Below are positions 1 through 7,857 of a stretch of 64,000 nt of DNA, piece after piece. The DNA is taken from assembly GCF_015670405.1 (NCBI RefSeq), contig NZ_JADPBQ010000003.1, positions 1 to 64,000 of the forward strand, given 5' to 3'. The notes under the pieces are model-generated. The model saw only the letters and a program-made list of their open reading frames with translations. It was not told the origin of the DNA and made no database searches. The translations under genes and the position numbers were made by a program. The stretch's first letter is position 1; every line of letters starts with the position of its first letter. Source of the DNA: Clostridium sp. 1001271B_151109_B4 (GTDB lineage: Bacteria; Bacillota; Clostridia; Clostridiales; Clostridiaceae).

Positions 1-730
1 GTTTATCCCAACCTAACAATTTATTTTCTAATGAATTATAAATTTCTTCTAAACCCTCTCTAGCTGGACAATGTTCTACGAATTTAGTGGTTTTAGTTGT
101 TCTTTCTTCATCTACTGCATTTTTATTTTTAAAAGCATTTAAAACATATTTGCTAGTTACTGAACCATTTGAAGTTAATTTAACTTCTTCAATAACTTCT
201 TTTACTTCTTCTATGCTCTTAGTTTCAATTATTTCTTGTAGTTCTGTAGATGCTTGTCCAACTGTAATTATTTCATTAACTAAATTTAACTTTTCATTTA
301 TTTTTATAACTTCTTCAACTGTTACTTGTCCTTCTAATACCTCTATTTTCTCTCCTTTATTCTCCCTTTTCTTAACTTCCTTAACTAGTTCAACTTCTTC
401 TTTGTAAAGTAATTCTTCTAAATTTTCTGTTGTTCTAAAGTAAGTAAATTTACCACCTTTATTTAAAATATATCTTTCTATTAAATTACTATCTACAAAT
501 TTTTGAACTACCTTTTTTAAAGTTGATACTGATTGAGTTATAAATGGTACATCTTCTAAAAGTAATTCATATGTTAATTGTTTAAATTCTTTACCTTCAA
601 CTTCAATCGTTCTTGTCATTCTTGGTAATATATCCACCATAGTTCTTAAAACTATTAGGTCATTTCCATTTAAGTTATTGTATTTATTTACTAACGCTTC
701 TTGATTAAATCCCATAATGTTAAACTTCAT
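1..730 (-). CDS. Replication-initiator-like winged-helix protein (partial, runs off left edge)
   Basis: The reading frame is open from ATG at 730 to the window edge, about 243 codons without a stop. The start follows a GGAGTGAGCA ribosome binding site. The first ~110 residues look like a winged-helix DNA-binding domain (VLRTMVDILPRMTR, then SVSTLKKVVQKFVDSNLIERY with a basic KGGKFTYFRT wing). A Glu/Lys-rich region predicted to be helical follows. The fold resembles replication initiators of Firmicute plasmids and phages. Together with the neighbouring winged-helix gene and the upstream iteron-like repeats it suggests a Rep protein, but this is inference from layout and fold. The C-terminus is not visible. 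It could instead be a prophage replication or regulatory protein. Confidence 0.55.
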   Translation of the reverse strand, partial: MKFNIMGFNQEALVNKYNNLNGNDLIVLRTMVDILPRMTRTIEVEGKEFKQLTYELLLEDVPFITQSVSTLKKVVQKFVDSNLIERYILNKGGKFTYFRTTENLEELLYKEEVELVKEVKKRENKGEKIEVLEGQVTVEEVIKINEKLNLVNEIITVGQASTELQEIIETKSIEEVKEVIEEVKLTSNGSVTSKYVLNAFKNKNAVDEERTTKTTKFVEHCPAREGLEEIYNSLENKLLGWDK

Positions 731-894
731 TGTTGCTCACTCCTTTTATCTTTGTTTATCATTTGTTTTTTCTTGGTGCTTCAATACTGAAAGTTTAAGG
801 AATAAACTGTATATCCACTATTAGATATGTTTCCTATCGGCTACATTTATTATTATATACAATGTGTTTCTAAAAAGCAACACTTTTATATAAA

Positions 895-930
895 AAAATA
901 GATAGTATTTTCTACCATCTATTTATAAAA
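895..930 (-). terminator. Rho-independent terminator after the small winged-helix gene
   Basis: On the minus strand AAATAGAT/ATCTATTT and GTA/TAC arms form a hairpin followed by seven U, overlapping the 3' end of the 919-1197 gene. It would separate that gene from the replication-like gene downstream. Confidence 0.6.
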
Positions 931-1197
931 ATATTCTCTATTAACTTTATAAACTGCTTTTTTATTTTCATTCTCTAATCTTTCTATATAATTACATTCT
1001 GCTAAATTCTTTAAGTAATTTAATAATCTTTGTTTATTAGTTGCTCTACATTCCGTCATTAAGTCTTTAGCACTAATATTTAATATTCCAGTTTCTCTAT
1101 CACATAATCTTACTAATTGCAGAAATACAAATACTTCATTGGCTTTTAATCTATCATCTAATAACAAACTATCTTTAATACATAATGTTGTTTCCAT
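919..1197 (-). CDS. Small winged-helix protein
   Basis: A 92-residue protein consisting almost only of a predicted winged helix: helices at LKANEVFVFLQLVRLCD and AKDLMTECRATNKQRLLNYLKNLAECNYIERL, then a wing NENKKAVYKVNREYF. Its layout parallels the N-terminal domain of the partial gene to its left (both have an 'L..N..xFxxL' first helix and a '..NLIER/NYIER..' recognition region), so the two may be related. A GGAGTAATAAAA site precedes the ATG. It lies between the repeat array at 1307-1442 and the Rep-like gene, which fits a copy-control or accessory replication regulator. The function is inferred from context only. Confidence 0.6.
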   Translation of the reverse strand: METTLCIKDSLLLDDRLKANEVFVFLQLVRLCDRETGILNISAKDLMTECRATNKQRLLNYLKNLAECNYIERLENENKKAVYKVNREYFYK

Positions 1198-1306
1198 TTT
1201 TATTACTCCTTTAATTACTCTGTTTTACTGTATTTTTATTATATCACCTAAAAAAATAAATATCACGACTATATTTTTATCTTTGATTTTATAAAAAAAA
1301 TAATAG

Positions 1307-1348
1307 TAGAATAGTTATATTAGAATAGTAATAATAGAATAGTATTTG
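1307..1348. repeat. Three 14-bp direct repeats (TAGAATAGT core)
   Basis: The 9-mer TAGAATAGT occurs at 1307, 1321 and 1335, exactly 14 bp apart, in A/T-only sequence. It lies beside the 23-bp repeats. Together they resemble the AT-rich unwinding element next to iterons in plasmid origins. Confidence 0.75.
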
Positions 1349-1350
1349 TT

Positions 1351-1442
1351 AACCCAAAAATGGTTCGTGTCATAATCCAAAATTGGTTTAAGGCATAACC
1401 CAAAAATGGTTTGTGTCATAATCCAAAATTGGTTTATGCTAT
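1351..1442. repeat. Four 23-bp iteron-like tandem repeats (46-bp higher-order unit)
   Basis: Four contiguous 23-bp units start at 1351, 1374, 1397 and 1420. Units 1 and 3 share AACCCAAAAATGGTT and GTGTCAT. Units 2 and 4 share AATCCAAAATTGGTTTA. The array is therefore an alternating A-B-A-B set with a 46-bp period. Each unit holds an imperfect CCAAAAWTGG dyad. They lie upstream of two minus-strand winged-helix genes, the usual position of initiator-binding iterons. Between 1198 and 1551 I see no gene, only these repeats and AT-rich DNA. Confidence 0.85.
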
Positions 1443-1551
1443 ATAATATTTAAATAGACTTCAATCTTAGTACAAAATAACAAATATATAAATAAAAGCC
1501 GCTTAATTAGCGACTTCTATTATATATTAACTATAAAATTAAAATACTTCC

Positions 1552-3108
1552 TTAAGGTACGAATAATGTCCATTCCTCACAGTTCCAAATATCTGTTACA
1601 ACATCCTTATAGAACTCAGGCTCATGGCACACAAGTAAAATACTTCCCTTATATTCCTTTAAAGCTCTCTTTAATTCCTCTTTAGCTTCAACATCTAAAT
1701 GGTTAGTAGGCTCATCTAGGATTAAGATATTTGTTTCTTCATTAATAAGCTTACATAATCTAACCTTAGCTTGCTCTCCACCACTTAATACACATACCTT
1801 ACTTTCAATATGCTTTGTTGTTAAACCGCATTTAGCAAGAGCTGATCTTACTTCATATTGAGTTTTTGAAGGGAACTTTTCCCATACTTCTTCAATACAA
1901 GTATTATAATTTGCATCCTTTATTTCTTGTTCGAAATAACCAATTTGTTGATATTCACCTAAGTTAGCTTCTCCACTTAATGAAGGAATTAATCCCATTA
2001 AACTCTTTAAAAGTGTAGTCTTACCAAGTCCATTTGCTCCAACTAAAGCTATCTTTTGTCCTCTTTCCATATAAAGATTTAGAGGCTTAGTTAAAGGCTC
2101 ATTATATCCAATAACTAAATCTTTAGTTTCAAATATAACCTTCCCTGAAGTTCTTCCCTTTAAGAAGTTGAATTCTGGCTTTGGTTTTTCAGCTGCAAGT
2201 TCAATCATTTCCATCTTATCAAGCTTCTTTTGTCTAGCCTTTGCCATACCACTTGTTGCAACTCTTGCTTTATTTCTAGCAACGAAATCTTTAAGTTGTG
2301 CAACTTCTGCTTGTTGTCTTTCATATGCAGCTTCTAATTGTGCTTTATTAGCTTCGTAAATTCTTTGGAATTCATAATAATCCCCAACATATCTAGTAAG
2401 CTTTCTATTTTCCACATGATAAATTAAGTTAATAACTGAATTTAAGAATGGAATATCATGTGATATTAAAATAAATGCATTTTCATATGATTGTAAGAAT
2501 CTCTTTAACCATTCAATATGAGCTTCATCTAAATAGTTAGTAGGCTCGTCTAGTAAAAGAATATCAGGATTTTCAAGTAAAAGCTTTCCTAATAATACTT
2601 TAGTTCTTTGTCCACCACTTAGTTCAGTAACATCTCTCTCAAGACCTACATCTAAAAGCCCTAACCCCTTAGCAACTTCTTCTGCTTTAGCATCTATAAC
2701 GTAAAATCCATTATTATCTAACATATCTTGAATAACAGCTGTTCTCTCTAAAGCCTTATTCATTTCCTCTTCGTCCATTTCACCCATTCTTCCATAAAGG
2801 TCATTCATTTCAGCTTCCATATCAAATAAGTATTGGAATGCACTTCTAAGGACATCTCTTATAGTTAATCCTTTTGCAAGCTCTGCATGTTGGTCCATAT
2901 AACCAACTCTAACTCTATTACTCCAAATTACTTTTCCCTCATCAGGCATTAGCTTACTAGTAATTATATTCATAAATGTAGACTTACCCTCACCATTTGC
3001 TCCAATAAGCCCTACATGTTCTCCTTTTAGTAATCTAAATGATACATCTTCAAAAATTGCTCTATCACCAAATCCATGGCTGATATTTTTAACTGTTAAA
3101 ACGCTCAT
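1552..3108 (-). CDS. ABC-F family ATP-binding protein (YfmM/YbiT-like)
   Basis: A duplicated ABC ATPase without membrane segments, as expected for the ABC-F translation factors that act at the ribosomal E site. Domain 1 carries Walker A GANGEGKST, signature LSGGQ and Walker B ILLLDEPTNYLDE. Domain 2 carries GANGLGKTT, LSGGEQAKV and ILILDEPTNHLD. A charged linker of about 80 residues (YEANKAQLEAAYERQQ onward) joins them. From memory it is closest to Bacillus YfmM, which also has about 518 residues. An upstream in-frame ATG at 3114 overlaps the GGAGG site, so I prefer the ATG at 3108 with 6-nt spacing. A housekeeping translation factor is more likely than antibiotic resistance. It appears monocistronic. 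Confidence 0.9.
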   Translation of the reverse strand: MSVLTVKNISHGFGDRAIFEDVSFRLLKGEHVGLIGANGEGKSTFMNIITSKLMPDEGKVIWSNRVRVGYMDQHAELAKGLTIRDVLRSAFQYLFDMEAEMNDLYGRMGEMDEEEMNKALERTAVIQDMLDNNGFYVIDAKAEEVAKGLGLLDVGLERDVTELSGGQRTKVLLGKLLLENPDILLLDEPTNYLDEAHIEWLKRFLQSYENAFILISHDIPFLNSVINLIYHVENRKLTRYVGDYYEFQRIYEANKAQLEAAYERQQAEVAQLKDFVARNKARVATSGMAKARQKKLDKMEMIELAAEKPKPEFNFLKGRTSGKVIFETKDLVIGYNEPLTKPLNLYMERGQKIALVGANGLGKTTLLKSLMGLIPSLSGEANLGEYQQIGYFEQEIKDANYNTCIEEVWEKFPSKTQYEVRSALAKCGLTTKHIESKVCVLSGGEQAKVRLCKLINEETNILILDEPTNHLDVEAKEELKRALKEYKGSILLVCHEPEFYKDVVTDIWNCEEWTLFVP

Positions 3109-3351
3109 TCTCATCCTCCAGCAACGTAAAATTTATAGTAACTATATTTATATAAATTTATTTTTTTACATTAAAATAAGGGTGCATCCAATCTCTTAGT
3201 TGCAATTAGACACTTTCAAATTATATATTAAACCTATACACTAAGCTTAATTAATAACTCTTTATTTGTCACTTGCCACTGTAAATTGGCTACCTCCCTT
3301 ATTAATTATACATAAAATTTAGTCAAAATAAATAGAAATTTGTTTCTATTT

Positions 3352-3909
3352 TTAGTAATCATATTCTCTTGTATCTTCGCAAAGCGAAATTTTAAGCACA
3401 TTATTCTCAACTGTCTTTTTATATGAACATAAAAACTCATTTAATTCATTGTCAGCTAAGTCTATTTTTCCAGTGCTTTTTAAAATAACGTTATGTTCAT
3501 CTAAAAGAATAATAAGATTATTTTTATCGTTATTTATTTTATATTCAGTTGCACCTTTTACCTTAAGTCTATCTTTATATTTTTCTTGAAATCCTAAAGT
3601 TCTTCTAACCTTTTCATAATCTTTAGGATCAGTTGAAATATTATTCAGCCCTAAACTTTTAAGTTGTTCCTCAAAGCCTGTAGTATCTATTCCATATCTC
3701 TCCATAAGTTTAGTTTGCATTTTTAAAAACTTATCTTGAGAAATATTATTTTGTACCATATACTCAGTTAATTGGTTTGAAAAATCAGCCATAGATAGCT
3801 TTCCTTCAGCAACCTTATAATATAAACTGTAAATATATGATTCAAATTGATCTACATCTTTATCATTAACCCTATTTTTAAGCTCATTAAAGTCAATTAT
3901 TTTATCCAT
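3352..3909 (-). CDS. DUF3867-like conserved clostridial protein
   Basis: A soluble, acidic protein of 185 residues with no signal peptide or membrane segment. The N-terminal half is predicted helical (DFNELKNRVNDKDVDQFESYIYSLYYKVAEGKLSMADFSNQL). The C-terminal third alternates strands (INNDKNNLIILLDEHNVILKSTGKIDLADNELNEF). It resembles, from memory, the clostridial DUF3867 family of unknown function. I start it at ATG 3909, 5-7 nt after GGAGGAG, rather than the ATG 21 nt upstream that precedes this site. A weak hairpin (AAATAGAAA/TTTCTATTT) at its 3' end may terminate it. Neighbours give no functional clue. Confidence 0.7.
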   Translation of the reverse strand: MDKIIDFNELKNRVNDKDVDQFESYIYSLYYKVAEGKLSMADFSNQLTEYMVQNNISQDKFLKMQTKLMERYGIDTTGFEEQLKSLGLNNISTDPKDYEKVRRTLGFQEKYKDRLKVKGATEYKINNDKNNLIILLDEHNVILKSTGKIDLADNELNEFLCSYKKTVENNVLKISLCEDTREYDY

Positions 3910-4005
3910 ATTCTCTCCTCCTAAGCTCATGTCCTTTTACAAATATTATATACTATACACTCTAGTTTTTCCACAAAGTATTATTGTGAATATTATCTAA
4001 TTATC

Positions 4006-5058
4006 TTAACTTTTAACTTTAATCCAAACATCTTGGTATAATTCTAAATTCTCCTTATCTAAAAACTTATATCCTTCACACTTATCTAATATTTCTTTTG
4101 GCATATATGCATTTTCATTATTCTTAATTTCATCAGCTTGTTCTTCCATAGCTTGCTTTTGTGGTGTAGTATATCCTATTTCATCAGCTGTTCTTAACGC
4201 TATGTCTTTACTACTCATAAAATCTATAAATTTTTCTGCTCCGCTGACATTTTTTGCAGACTTAGGAATTGCCCAAGAGTCTAACCAGAAATCAGCACCT
4301 TCTTCTGGAATTACATATTTAAATCTATCGTCTTCAGCTTCTAAGTTTAATCCCTCTCCTGACCAAATCATAGCAATAGATTTTTCCCCTGATCTCATTA
4401 AATCTAAAACTTCATCTGCTCCATATGTTGGATTTAATTCTTTCTTTTGCTTTATTAATAATTCTCCAGCTTCTTTTAACTCTTCTTCATTAGTTGAATT
4501 TAATGAATATCCTAATGTTTTTAAAGCTACTCCAATTGTATCTCTCATATTATCAAACATAAATACTTCATCTTTATATTTAGAATCAAATAAGCTCTTC
4601 CAACTTGTTATGTCTTCATCAATAACTTCAGTATTATATATTAATCCAATTGTACCGTTCATATATGGTACAGTATAATCATTATTAGGATCATATGGTT
4701 TACCCATATCCCCTTCATTCATATTTACTATATTAGGTATATTATCTTTATTTATCTTTTGAAGCAATTCTTCTTTTATCATCTTTTCAGCCATATCATC
4801 CGAAACTAAAATAACATCATAATCTACCTTTCCGCTAGCAACCTCTTGATACATATACTGCATATCATCAAAAGTTTTTTCATTTACTTTTATTCCCGTT
4901 GCTTTTTGGAATTCTTTATAGACTCCTTCTGCTGCATTAGCACCATAATTTAATATATTTATTTCTTCACCAGCTTTACTTTCACAACCGGCGAATATTC
5001 CAATTGTAATTAGTATACTTATTAATACAGCACCTAATTTCCTCTTATTCCCTTTCAT
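4006..5058 (-). CDS. Spermidine/putrescine-binding (PotD-type) lipoprotein
   Basis: Extracellular solute-binding protein of 350 residues. It has a lipoprotein signal peptide (basic KGNKRK, hydrophobic stretch, lipobox FAGC with C25). The body matches PotD-type family 1 binding proteins: INILNYGANAAEGVYKEFQKATGIKVNEKTFDD, YDVILVSDDMAEKMIKE, VPYMNGTIGLIYNTEVI, and SGEGLNLEAED near the ligand cleft. The start is ATG 5058 behind GGAGGGGG, not the upstream ATG inside the ribosome binding site. No potA, potB or potC lies nearby, so its permease must be elsewhere or missing. Other small organic cations are possible ligands. Confidence 0.82.
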   Translation of the reverse strand: MKGNKRKLGAVLISILITIGIFAGCESKAGEEINILNYGANAAEGVYKEFQKATGIKVNEKTFDDMQYMYQEVASGKVDYDVILVSDDMAEKMIKEELLQKINKDNIPNIVNMNEGDMGKPYDPNNDYTVPYMNGTIGLIYNTEVIDEDITSWKSLFDSKYKDEVFMFDNMRDTIGVALKTLGYSLNSTNEEELKEAGELLIKQKKELNPTYGADEVLDLMRSGEKSIAMIWSGEGLNLEAEDDRFKYVIPEEGADFWLDSWAIPKSAKNVSGAEKFIDFMSSKDIALRTADEIGYTTPQKQAMEEQADEIKNNENAYMPKEILDKCEGYKFLDKENLELYQDVWIKVKS

Positions 5059-5165
5059 AGAATAAACCCCCTCCATATATAAAATATCATTATCTTTAGT
5101 ATTATAGTATTATTTTACTTAATAATTCTATTCATCAATTATATAATTTACTATATTTAAACAAA

Positions 5166-5189
5166 ATAAAAAAGCCCTAAAGGCCTTTT
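5166..5189 (-). terminator. Short hairpin downstream of ridA
   Basis: AAAAAGnCC/GGnCTTTTT arms with one mismatch and a 4-nt loop are followed by U-rich sequence. It lies between ridA and the PotD gene and is likely a weak bidirectional terminator. Confidence 0.5.
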
Positions 5190-5244
5190 TATTAATAATT
5201 ATTATTTTTTAATATTTATTTTTACTATTTAAACACTATATTTT

Positions 5245-5622
5245 TTATTTTACAGCTATTGCTTCTATTTCTATTACCGCATCCTTAGGTAATTTTGCTA
5301 CTTGCACGCAACTTCTAGCTGGTTTATTTTCAGTGAAATAAGTTCCATAAACTTCATTTACTGCTTCGAAATCATTTAAATCTTTTAAAAATATACTTGT
5401 TTTAACAACATTATTTAATGATGTTCCTGCAGCTTCTAATATAGCTTTTACATTTTCCATTGATTGCTTAGTTGCAAGCTTAATATCTGTTACTAACTCT
5501 CCAGTTGCAGGATTTAGTGGAATTTGTCCTGATGTATAAACAAAATCCCCAACTACTATTCCTTGTGAGTATGGCCCTATTGCCCCAGGTGCATTATTAG
5601 TACGTATTACTTCTCTATTCAT
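5245..5622 (-). CDS. ridA: RidA family reactive enamine/imine deaminase
   Basis: A 125-residue protein of the YjgF/YER057c/UK114 family. Recognisable segments are [28 protein letters not shown] and the C-terminal signature [22 protein letters not shown], which includes the conserved arginine (PARSCVQV) that binds the substrate carboxylate. RidA hydrolyses 2-aminoacrylate and related enamines released by PLP enzymes and so protects enzymes such as branched-chain aminotransferase. The divergent neighbour is ilvE, a sensible partner because IlvE is a known target of 2-aminoacrylate damage. The ATG at 5622 follows AGGAGGAAAAGTT. Confidence 0.95.
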   Translation of the reverse strand: MNREVIRTNNAPGAIGPYSQGIVVGDFVYTSGQIPLNPATGELVTDIKLATKQSMENVKAILEAAGTSLNNVVKTSIFLKDLNDFEAVNEVYGTYFTENKPARSCVQVAKLPKDAVIEIEAIAVK

Positions 5623-5939
5623 AACTTTTCCTCCTACTTTCTCATTTAATAAAACAACTTCATCTTTACCATTTAATTAATATTATAATATATATTTGAA
5701 CATATATATATCAATAAATTTATTATCTCACTATTTAAGATTTTTTACATTAGTGGTAAAATAAATAATTAAGATAATGCATTAAACATAAGTAAGATTC
5801 TAAATTTCAACTTGTAAATTAAACCCACTCTTCATTTAGTAGTGGTTACATACTAGTAGAAAGAATTTGCTTTTTAACTTATCTTAAAAATTAAATGAAC
5901 TAATCATAAAAAATTACGTACAAAAAAGGGGCGATTTAA
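5623..5939. other. Intergenic region between ridA and ilvE
   Basis: 317 bp of AT-rich DNA holding the divergent promoters. A small dyad near 5822-5847 (AACCCACT...AGTGGTT) is visible. I find no T-box, riboswitch or ORF. Confidence 0.4.
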
Positions 5940-6965
5940 ATGACTAAAAAAGTAAACATCGATTGGAATAACTTGGGGTTCGAATACATTAAAACTGACT
6001 TTCGTTACATTTCTAATTGGAAAGATGGTAAATGGGATAATGGACATTTAACAGAAGATAACATGCTTAAAATAAGTGAAGCATCTTGCGCTCTTCACTA
6101 TGGACAATCTTGTTTTGAAGGATTAAAGGCTTATAGAACTAAAGAAGGAAAAATTCAACTTTTCAGACCTAATAAAAATGCTGAAAGACTTAATTCAAGC
6201 CTTAGAAAACTTCTTATGCCTGAAATTCCTGTAGAAAAATTTATAGATGCTTGCATGCAAGTTGTTAAAGCTAATGAAGATTACATTCCACCATATGGAA
6301 CTGGTGGTACATTATATATAAGACCATTTGTAATAGGTGTTGGAGATAATATTGGAGTTAAACCTGCTCCTGAATATATATTCTGTGTTTTCTGCTTACC
6401 TGTTGGAGCATACTTTAAAGGTGGAGTTACTCCTTGCAACTTTATGATTGCTGATTATGACAGAGCTGCTCCTCACGGTACTGGTGGACAAAAAGTAGGT
6501 GGTAACTACGCTGCTTCAATGCATCCTCATAAAATAGCTGCTGATAAAGGATTTGCAGATTGTATTTACCTTGATCCTGCAACTAGAACTAATATTGAAG
6601 AGGTTGGGGCTGCTAATTTCTTTGGGATAACTAAAAATGATGAATTTGTTACACCATTATCACCTTCAGTATTACCTAGTATTACAAAATATTCTTTAAT
6701 GGAAATTGCAGAAAAGTACTTGCATATGCCTGTATATGAAAGAGAAATCCCTATAGATTCCCTTGATGAATTTAAAGAAGCAGGAGCTTGCGGAACTGCT
6801 GCAGTTATAACTCCAATTGGAGGAATAGAATATAAAGATAAACTTCATGTATTCTACAGTGAAACTGAAGTTGGTCCTGTAACTAAAGAACTTTATAGAA
6901 TTCTTTGTGGAATTCAATTTGGTGATATTGAAGCACCTGAAGGATGGATTTATACAGTAGAATAA
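5940..6965 (+). CDS. ilvE: Branched-chain amino acid aminotransferase
   Basis: PLP-dependent fold type IV aminotransferase of 341 residues that interconverts Leu, Ile and Val with their 2-keto acids. The sequence has the BCAT-type landmarks: [21 protein letters not shown], the KVGGNYAAS segment whose K185 should bind [14 protein letters not shown] and [12 protein letters not shown]. Length fits eukaryotic-type (subgroup II) BCATs. The ATG follows an AAGGGGCGATTTAA site. No biosynthetic ilv genes are adjacent, so it may serve either synthesis or Stickland-type catabolism. A truncated transporter fragment starts directly after its stop codon. Confidence 0.95.
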   Translation: MTKKVNIDWNNLGFEYIKTDFRYISNWKDGKWDNGHLTEDNMLKISEASCALHYGQSCFEGLKAYRTKEGKIQLFRPNKNAERLNSSLRKLLMPEIPVEKFIDACMQVVKANEDYIPPYGTGGTLYIRPFVIGVGDNIGVKPAPEYIFCVFCLPVGAYFKGGVTPCNFMIADYDRAAPHGTGGQKVGGNYAASMHPHKIAADKGFADCIYLDPATRTNIEEVGAANFFGITKNDEFVTPLSPSVLPSITKYSLMEIAEKYLHMPVYEREIPIDSLDEFKEAGACGTAAVITPIGGIEYKDKLHVFYSETEVGPVTKELYRILCGIQFGDIEAPEGWIYTVE

Positions 6966-6977
6966 TTGTATTTTAAA

Positions 6978-7229
6978 TGGACATTTTCTAATAGAATTTG
7001 TCAATTTTTTAGAGTAATTGCTACAATTTTATTTTTTAAAGCTACAGAACTTATTAAAAATAATAATCATCAACTTGCCGTAATTGAAGCAACACAATCT
7101 GGAGAGGTTATTTTCACACTTCTTGATGAAATTTTAATATTAAAAACTACTTTTCCAACAACTATTGGCTATATAGAGACTTTCTTAGTTATTATAGGTA
7201 TGATATTAAATAGTTTATTTTCTGATTAA
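6978..7229 (+). pseudogene. C-terminal remnant of a multidrug efflux transporter (EmrE/DMT type)
   Basis: The frame just after the ilvE stop encodes about 80 residues matching the end of DMT-superfamily 'multidrug resistance efflux transporter' proteins: ATILFFKATELIKNN, then HQLAVIEATQSGEVIFTL, and a last hydrophobic helix FLVIIGMILNSLF. Full proteins of this type have about 300 residues and ten helices; only the last two or three remain. There is no ATG and no ribosome binding site. I read it as a 5'-truncated pseudogene left by a deletion fused to the ilvE stop. Confidence 0.75.
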
Positions 7230-7230
7230 C

Positions 7231-7274
7231 AAAAATAGTAGAAGTATAAATTAATATACCTCTACTATTTTTTA
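7231..7274. terminator. Bidirectional terminator
   Basis: AAAATAGTAGA...TCTACTATTTT arms with an A/T-rich centre and U-tracts on both strands, between the transporter remnant and the minus-strand [2Fe-2S] gene. Confidence 0.8.
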
Positions 7275-7282
7275 CTTAAAAT

Positions 7283-7456
7283 TTATTTATTTTTTTCTAT
7301 TAATAATTCGATATTACATTTACATCTTCCGCCACGGCATCCACCAGCACCTGCACCAGTTTCTTCCTTAACTTCTTCAAAAGAAGTCGCCCCATTCTTT
7401 ACAGCCTCAACTATTTGTTCCTCTGTTATTCCTCTACATAAACATACTTTTGACAT
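7283..7456 (-). CDS. Small BFD-like [2Fe-2S]-binding protein
   Basis: A 57-residue protein, MSKVCLCRGITEEQIVEAVK then a C-terminal GGCRGGRCKC. Cysteines 5, 7, 40 and 45 give the C-x-C...C-x4-C pattern of the bacterioferritin-associated ferredoxin (Fer2_BFD) fold. The helix-turn-helix between them (EEQIVEAVKNGATSFEEVKEETGAG) is typical. An AGGAGATGAAATT site precedes the ATG. The neighbouring ferredoxin gene and 52-bp spacing suggest co-transcription and a shared electron-transfer or iron role, which is inferred. Confidence 0.88.
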   Translation of the reverse strand: MSKVCLCRGITEEQIVEAVKNGATSFEEVKEETGAGAGGCRGGRCKCNIELLIEKNK

Positions 7457-7508
7457 AATTTCATCTCCTTTGTATCTACTTTTAACCTTTAATTATTTCA
7501 AGTACTTA

Positions 7509-7697
7509 TTATTCTTCTATAGAAATAGCTTGTACTGGACATCCATCACAAGCTTCTCTTACTGAATCTTCTAAATCGCTTGAAATTTCACCTTCAATTG
7601 CAACTGCAACCCCTGTATCTAATGAAAATACGTCTGAACAGACACCTTCGCATAATCCACAGCTAATACATACATTTTCATCTACAAATGCTTTCAT
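7509..7697 (-). CDS. Ferredoxin ([4Fe-4S] type)
   Basis: A 62-residue acidic ferredoxin. C10, C13 and C16 form the CxxCxxC motif (VCISCGLCEGVC) and C53 in DGCPVQAI supplies the fourth ligand. C20 and C50 are extra cysteines that could form a disulfide, as in single-cluster ferredoxins of Thermotoga and Desulfovibrio type. It carries electrons at low potential in the cytoplasm. The ATG at 7697 follows GGAGGAAGAAATAAA. It is upstream of the [2Fe-2S] gene in the same direction. Confidence 0.93.
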   Translation of the reverse strand: MKAFVDENVCISCGLCEGVCSDVFSLDTGVAVAIEGEISSDLEDSVREACDGCPVQAISIEE

Positions 7698-7819
7698 TTT
7701 ATTTCTTCCTCCATTTAAATGTAATTAAAGTTTCCTCTCGATTAATATTATCAACTAATAATTATTATTTGTCAATATTATTTCTTACTATTTTAGTCAA
7801 CTTTATTTTTTATAAAAAA

Positions 7820-7848
7820 ATGACAGCTATATTTAATAGCTGTCATCA
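7820..7848 (-). terminator. Terminator of the formate/nitrite transporter gene
   Basis: ATGACAGCTAT/ATAGCTGTCAT hairpin followed by seven U on the minus strand, just past the stop at 7858. Confidence 0.9.
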
Positions 7849-7857
7849 ATAATATTA

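Noticed and set aside
87-407. 106-codon plus-strand frame
   Set aside because: Antisense to the partial Rep-like gene; the low-complexity Ser/Thr/Phe product reflects Glu/Lys codons on the opposite strand.
4202-4678. 158-codon plus-strand frame
   Set aside because: It is antisense to the PotD-like gene, has no ribosome binding site and its Ser/Asn/Phe-rich product matches a shadow of AT-rich coding DNA.
5623-5939. T-box or leader peptide for ilvE
   Set aside because: No T-box sequence, specifier loop or short branched-chain-rich ORF is visible.
6696-7004. 102-codon minus-strand frame over the ilvE end
   Set aside because: Shadow of ilvE; it has no ribosome binding site and an aromatic-rich unstructured product.
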